A DNA stretch of 64,000 bases from contig JAWQEG010000166.1 in the NCBI GenBank assembly GCA_033782935.1, positions 710,001 through 774,000 of the forward strand, written 5' to 3'. Origin of the DNA: Petrolisthes cinctipes. Taxonomy: Eukaryota > Arthropoda > Malacostraca > Decapoda > Porcellanidae. The position numbers were made by a program, and so were the translations under genes. A model generated the notes under the pieces. It ran no database searches. It saw nothing but the letters and a program-made list of their open reading frames with translations, and was not told the DNA's origin. Below, piece by piece: positions 62,309 to 64,000 of the stretch (positions are counted from its first letter, which is position 1; every line of letters starts with the position of its first letter).

Positions 62309-64000
62309 TTTACGCACCTAATATATCGATTTTTAGCATGTTTTGTGCCTTTATTTTAAAAATATTCTAGCACTGAGTAGGCATGTACAGATCGCTCCTG
62401 GGACCCAAAAATATAGAATTTTCTGGTGTTTTGAGCCTGAGTTTGGGATATAAACGGGTACAGAAGATGCATGCACACATTGACTTTGGGCACCTAAAAT
62501 ATCGAATTTTTTAGCATGTTTTGGGCCTGTATTTTGAAAATACTCTAACACGGAGTAGGCAGGTACCGATCTCTTCTGGGACCCAAAAATATCGATTTTT
62601 TTGTATGTTTTGAGCCTGAACTCGAGATATAAACGGGTACATAAGATGCATGCACATATCGACTTTGGACACCTAAAATATCGATTTTTAGCATGTTTTG
62701 AGCCAATATTTTGAAAACATTCTAGAACTGACTAGGCATGTACAGATCGCTTCTGGGACCCAAAAATATCGGATTTTCGGGTGTTTTGAGCCTGAGTTTG
62801 GGATATAAACGGGTAAAGAAGATGCTTACACATATGGACTTTGGGCACCTAAAATATCGAATTTCAGCATGTTTTAGGTCTGTATTTTGAAAATACTCTA
62901 ACAGGGAGTAGGCATGTACAGATCAATTATGGGACCCAAAAATAACGGATTTTCGGGTGTTTTGAGCCTGAATTTAAGATATAAACGGGTACAGAAGAGG
63001 CATGCTTATATCGACTTTTTGCACCAAAAATATCGATTTTCAGAATGTTTTGGGTCTGTATCTTGAAAACATTCTAGCAAGGAGTAGGCATGTATAGATT
63101 GCTTCTGGGACCCTAAAATATAGAATTTTCGGGTGTTTTGAGCCTGAATTTGGTATATAAACGGGTACAGAAGATACATACACATATTGACTTTTGGCAC
63201 CTAAAATATCTAATTTTACCATGTTTTGGGCCTATATTTTGAAAATATTCTAGCACTGAGTAGGCATGTACAGATCGCTTCAGGGACCCAAAAATATCGA
63301 ATTTTCGGGTGTTTTGAGCCTGAATTTGAGATATAAACGGGTTCAGAAGATTCATGCATATATCGACTTTGGGCACCCAAAATATCGATTTTGAGCATGT
63401 TTTGGGAATGCATTTTGAAAATACTCTAACACGGAGTAGGCATGTGTAGATCGCTTCTGGGACACAAACATATCGAAATTTAGGGTGTCTTGAGCCTGAA
63501 ATTGAGATATAAACGGGTACAGAAGATGTATGCACATATCGACTTTGGACACTTTAATTATTGATTTTTAGCATGATTTGAGCCTATTTTTTGAAAAAGA
63601 TCAAGCACTGAGTAGGCATGTACAGATCTCTTCTGGGACCCAAAACAATCGAATTTTCGGGATTTTTGAGCCTTAATTTTGGTTATAAACGTGTACAGAA
63701 TATGCATGCACATATCGACTTTGGGCACATAAGATATCGATTTTTAGCATGTTTTTGGCCTATATTTTGAAAATATTCTAGCACTGAGTTGGCATGTACA
63801 GATTACTTCTGGGACCCAAAAAATATCGAATTTTCGGGTGTTTTGAGCGTGAATCTGGGATATAAACTGGTACAGAAGATGCATAAACATATTGACTTTA
63901 GCCACCTAAAAATTAGTTTTTCAGCATGTTTTGGGCCTGTTTTTTTTAAATGCTCTAACTAGGAGTAGGCATGTACAGATCGCTTCTTGGACACAAAAAT
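62309..64000. repeat. Block VIII end, diverged satellite to the window edge
   Basis: Starts with a variant marker (TTTACGCACCTAATATATCG). 62,540-63,220 matches 57,607-58,290 at offset 4,933 (28 monomers): GGTACCGATCTC, GAACTGA-TAGG, GGCATGTATAGATTGC. 63,325-63,849 is the right copy of the old three-monomer duplication. The last monomers are the most worn: CACTTTAATTATTGATTTT (63,550), GAAAAAGATCAAGCACTG (63,593) and AAAAATTAGTTTTTCAGC (63,908). The satellite continues past the end. Confidence 0.75.

Larger units (their letters stand above)
1..64000. repeat. Satellite array, about 176 bp monomer, with higher-order repeats
   Basis: The landmark GTAGGCATGTACAG (start of the A half) recurs at 65, 240, 416, 592, 768, 943, 1119, 1295 and so on to 63,965, every 175-176 bp, which gives about 364 monomers. 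All copies face the same way. Neighbouring monomers differ clearly, while monomers several positions apart are nearly identical; this is the signature of a higher-order repeat. No transposon, gene or unique sequence interrupts the array, and neither end leaves the satellite. Monomer length and HOR structure fit a centromeric or pericentromeric array of a plant or animal. That location is an inference, and the family is not one I recognise. Confidence 0.97.

Noticed and set aside
117..63552. Hundreds of open reading frames of 60-171 codons, mostly minus strand, sharing motifs such as MHLLYPFISQIQ and QNTRKFDIFGSQKRSV
   Set aside because: They are the satellite read in frame. 176 is not a multiple of three, so each monomer shifts the frame by two and the same peptides appear in rotation. 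Lengths follow the monomer pattern and local indels. No start context, codon bias, domain or non-repetitive part suggests a protein.
1..64000. Inverted monomers or strand switches
   Set aside because: The A box, both cores and the GGCACC box read in the same direction at every place checked; no reverse-complement copy was seen.
1..64000. Transposon or retrotransposon insertions (centromere-loving elements, LTRs, target-site duplications)
   Set aside because: The 176 bp phase is unbroken throughout and no stretch of even a hundred bases departs from the satellite.
63540..64000. Possible exit from the array at the right edge
   Set aside because: The last monomers are worn (GATCAAGCACTG, AAAAATTAGTTTTTC) but GTAGGCATGTACAGATCGC is still in phase at 63,965, so the array continues.

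Overview
The whole 64 kb is one uninterrupted satellite DNA array. I find no gene, RNA gene, transposon insertion or unique-sequence island. The basic unit is a monomer of about 176 bp (175-177), repeated roughly 364 times, always in the same orientation. A representative monomer is 39% G+C by hand count. Arrays of this kind with higher-order repeats (HORs) are typical of eukaryotic centromeres or pericentromeres, in plants and animals alike. I do not recognise the satellite family and cannot name the organism.

The monomer is itself an old fused dimer of two halves of about 88 bp, called A and B here. They match at 53 of 71 gapless positions by hand alignment. Both halves carry a conserved core, ATATCGA, so this core recurs about every 88 bp across the window.

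Layout. Block I (1-12,741): nine HOR units built on a seven-monomer (1,230 bp) plan, with lengths 7, 7, 10, 10, 10, 9, 7, 7 and 5.5 monomers. Block II (12,742-14,560): a mosaic transition. Block III (14,561-23,002): a 24-monomer unit of 4,221 bp present twice and almost identical. Block IV (22,848-25,311): a seven-monomer unit of 1,232 bp present twice with no difference seen; it overlaps the end of block III. Block V (about 25,312-47,536): an 18-19-monomer HOR (3,164-3,339 bp) repeated with deletions and nested copies, including a 5.9 kb duplication at offset 7,909, a 1.57 kb pair at offset 1,932 and a 1,054 bp six-monomer tandem pair. Block VI (47,537-54,934): an 11-20-monomer HOR. Block VII (54,935-56,423): a displaced fragment of block I, closest to the unit at 5,977-7,734, about 49 kb from its relative. 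Block VIII (56,424-64,000): more diverged monomers with older, less similar duplications. The satellite runs off both ends of the window.

The reading frames in the window, up to 171 codons and mostly on the minus strand, follow the monomer period and shift frame with it. I treat them as satellite shadows, not genes. The interest lies in the array's history: half-unit ancestry, a single half-unit register break, mapped exchange junctions, conversion-like patches, and a contrast between young blocks and an old right side.
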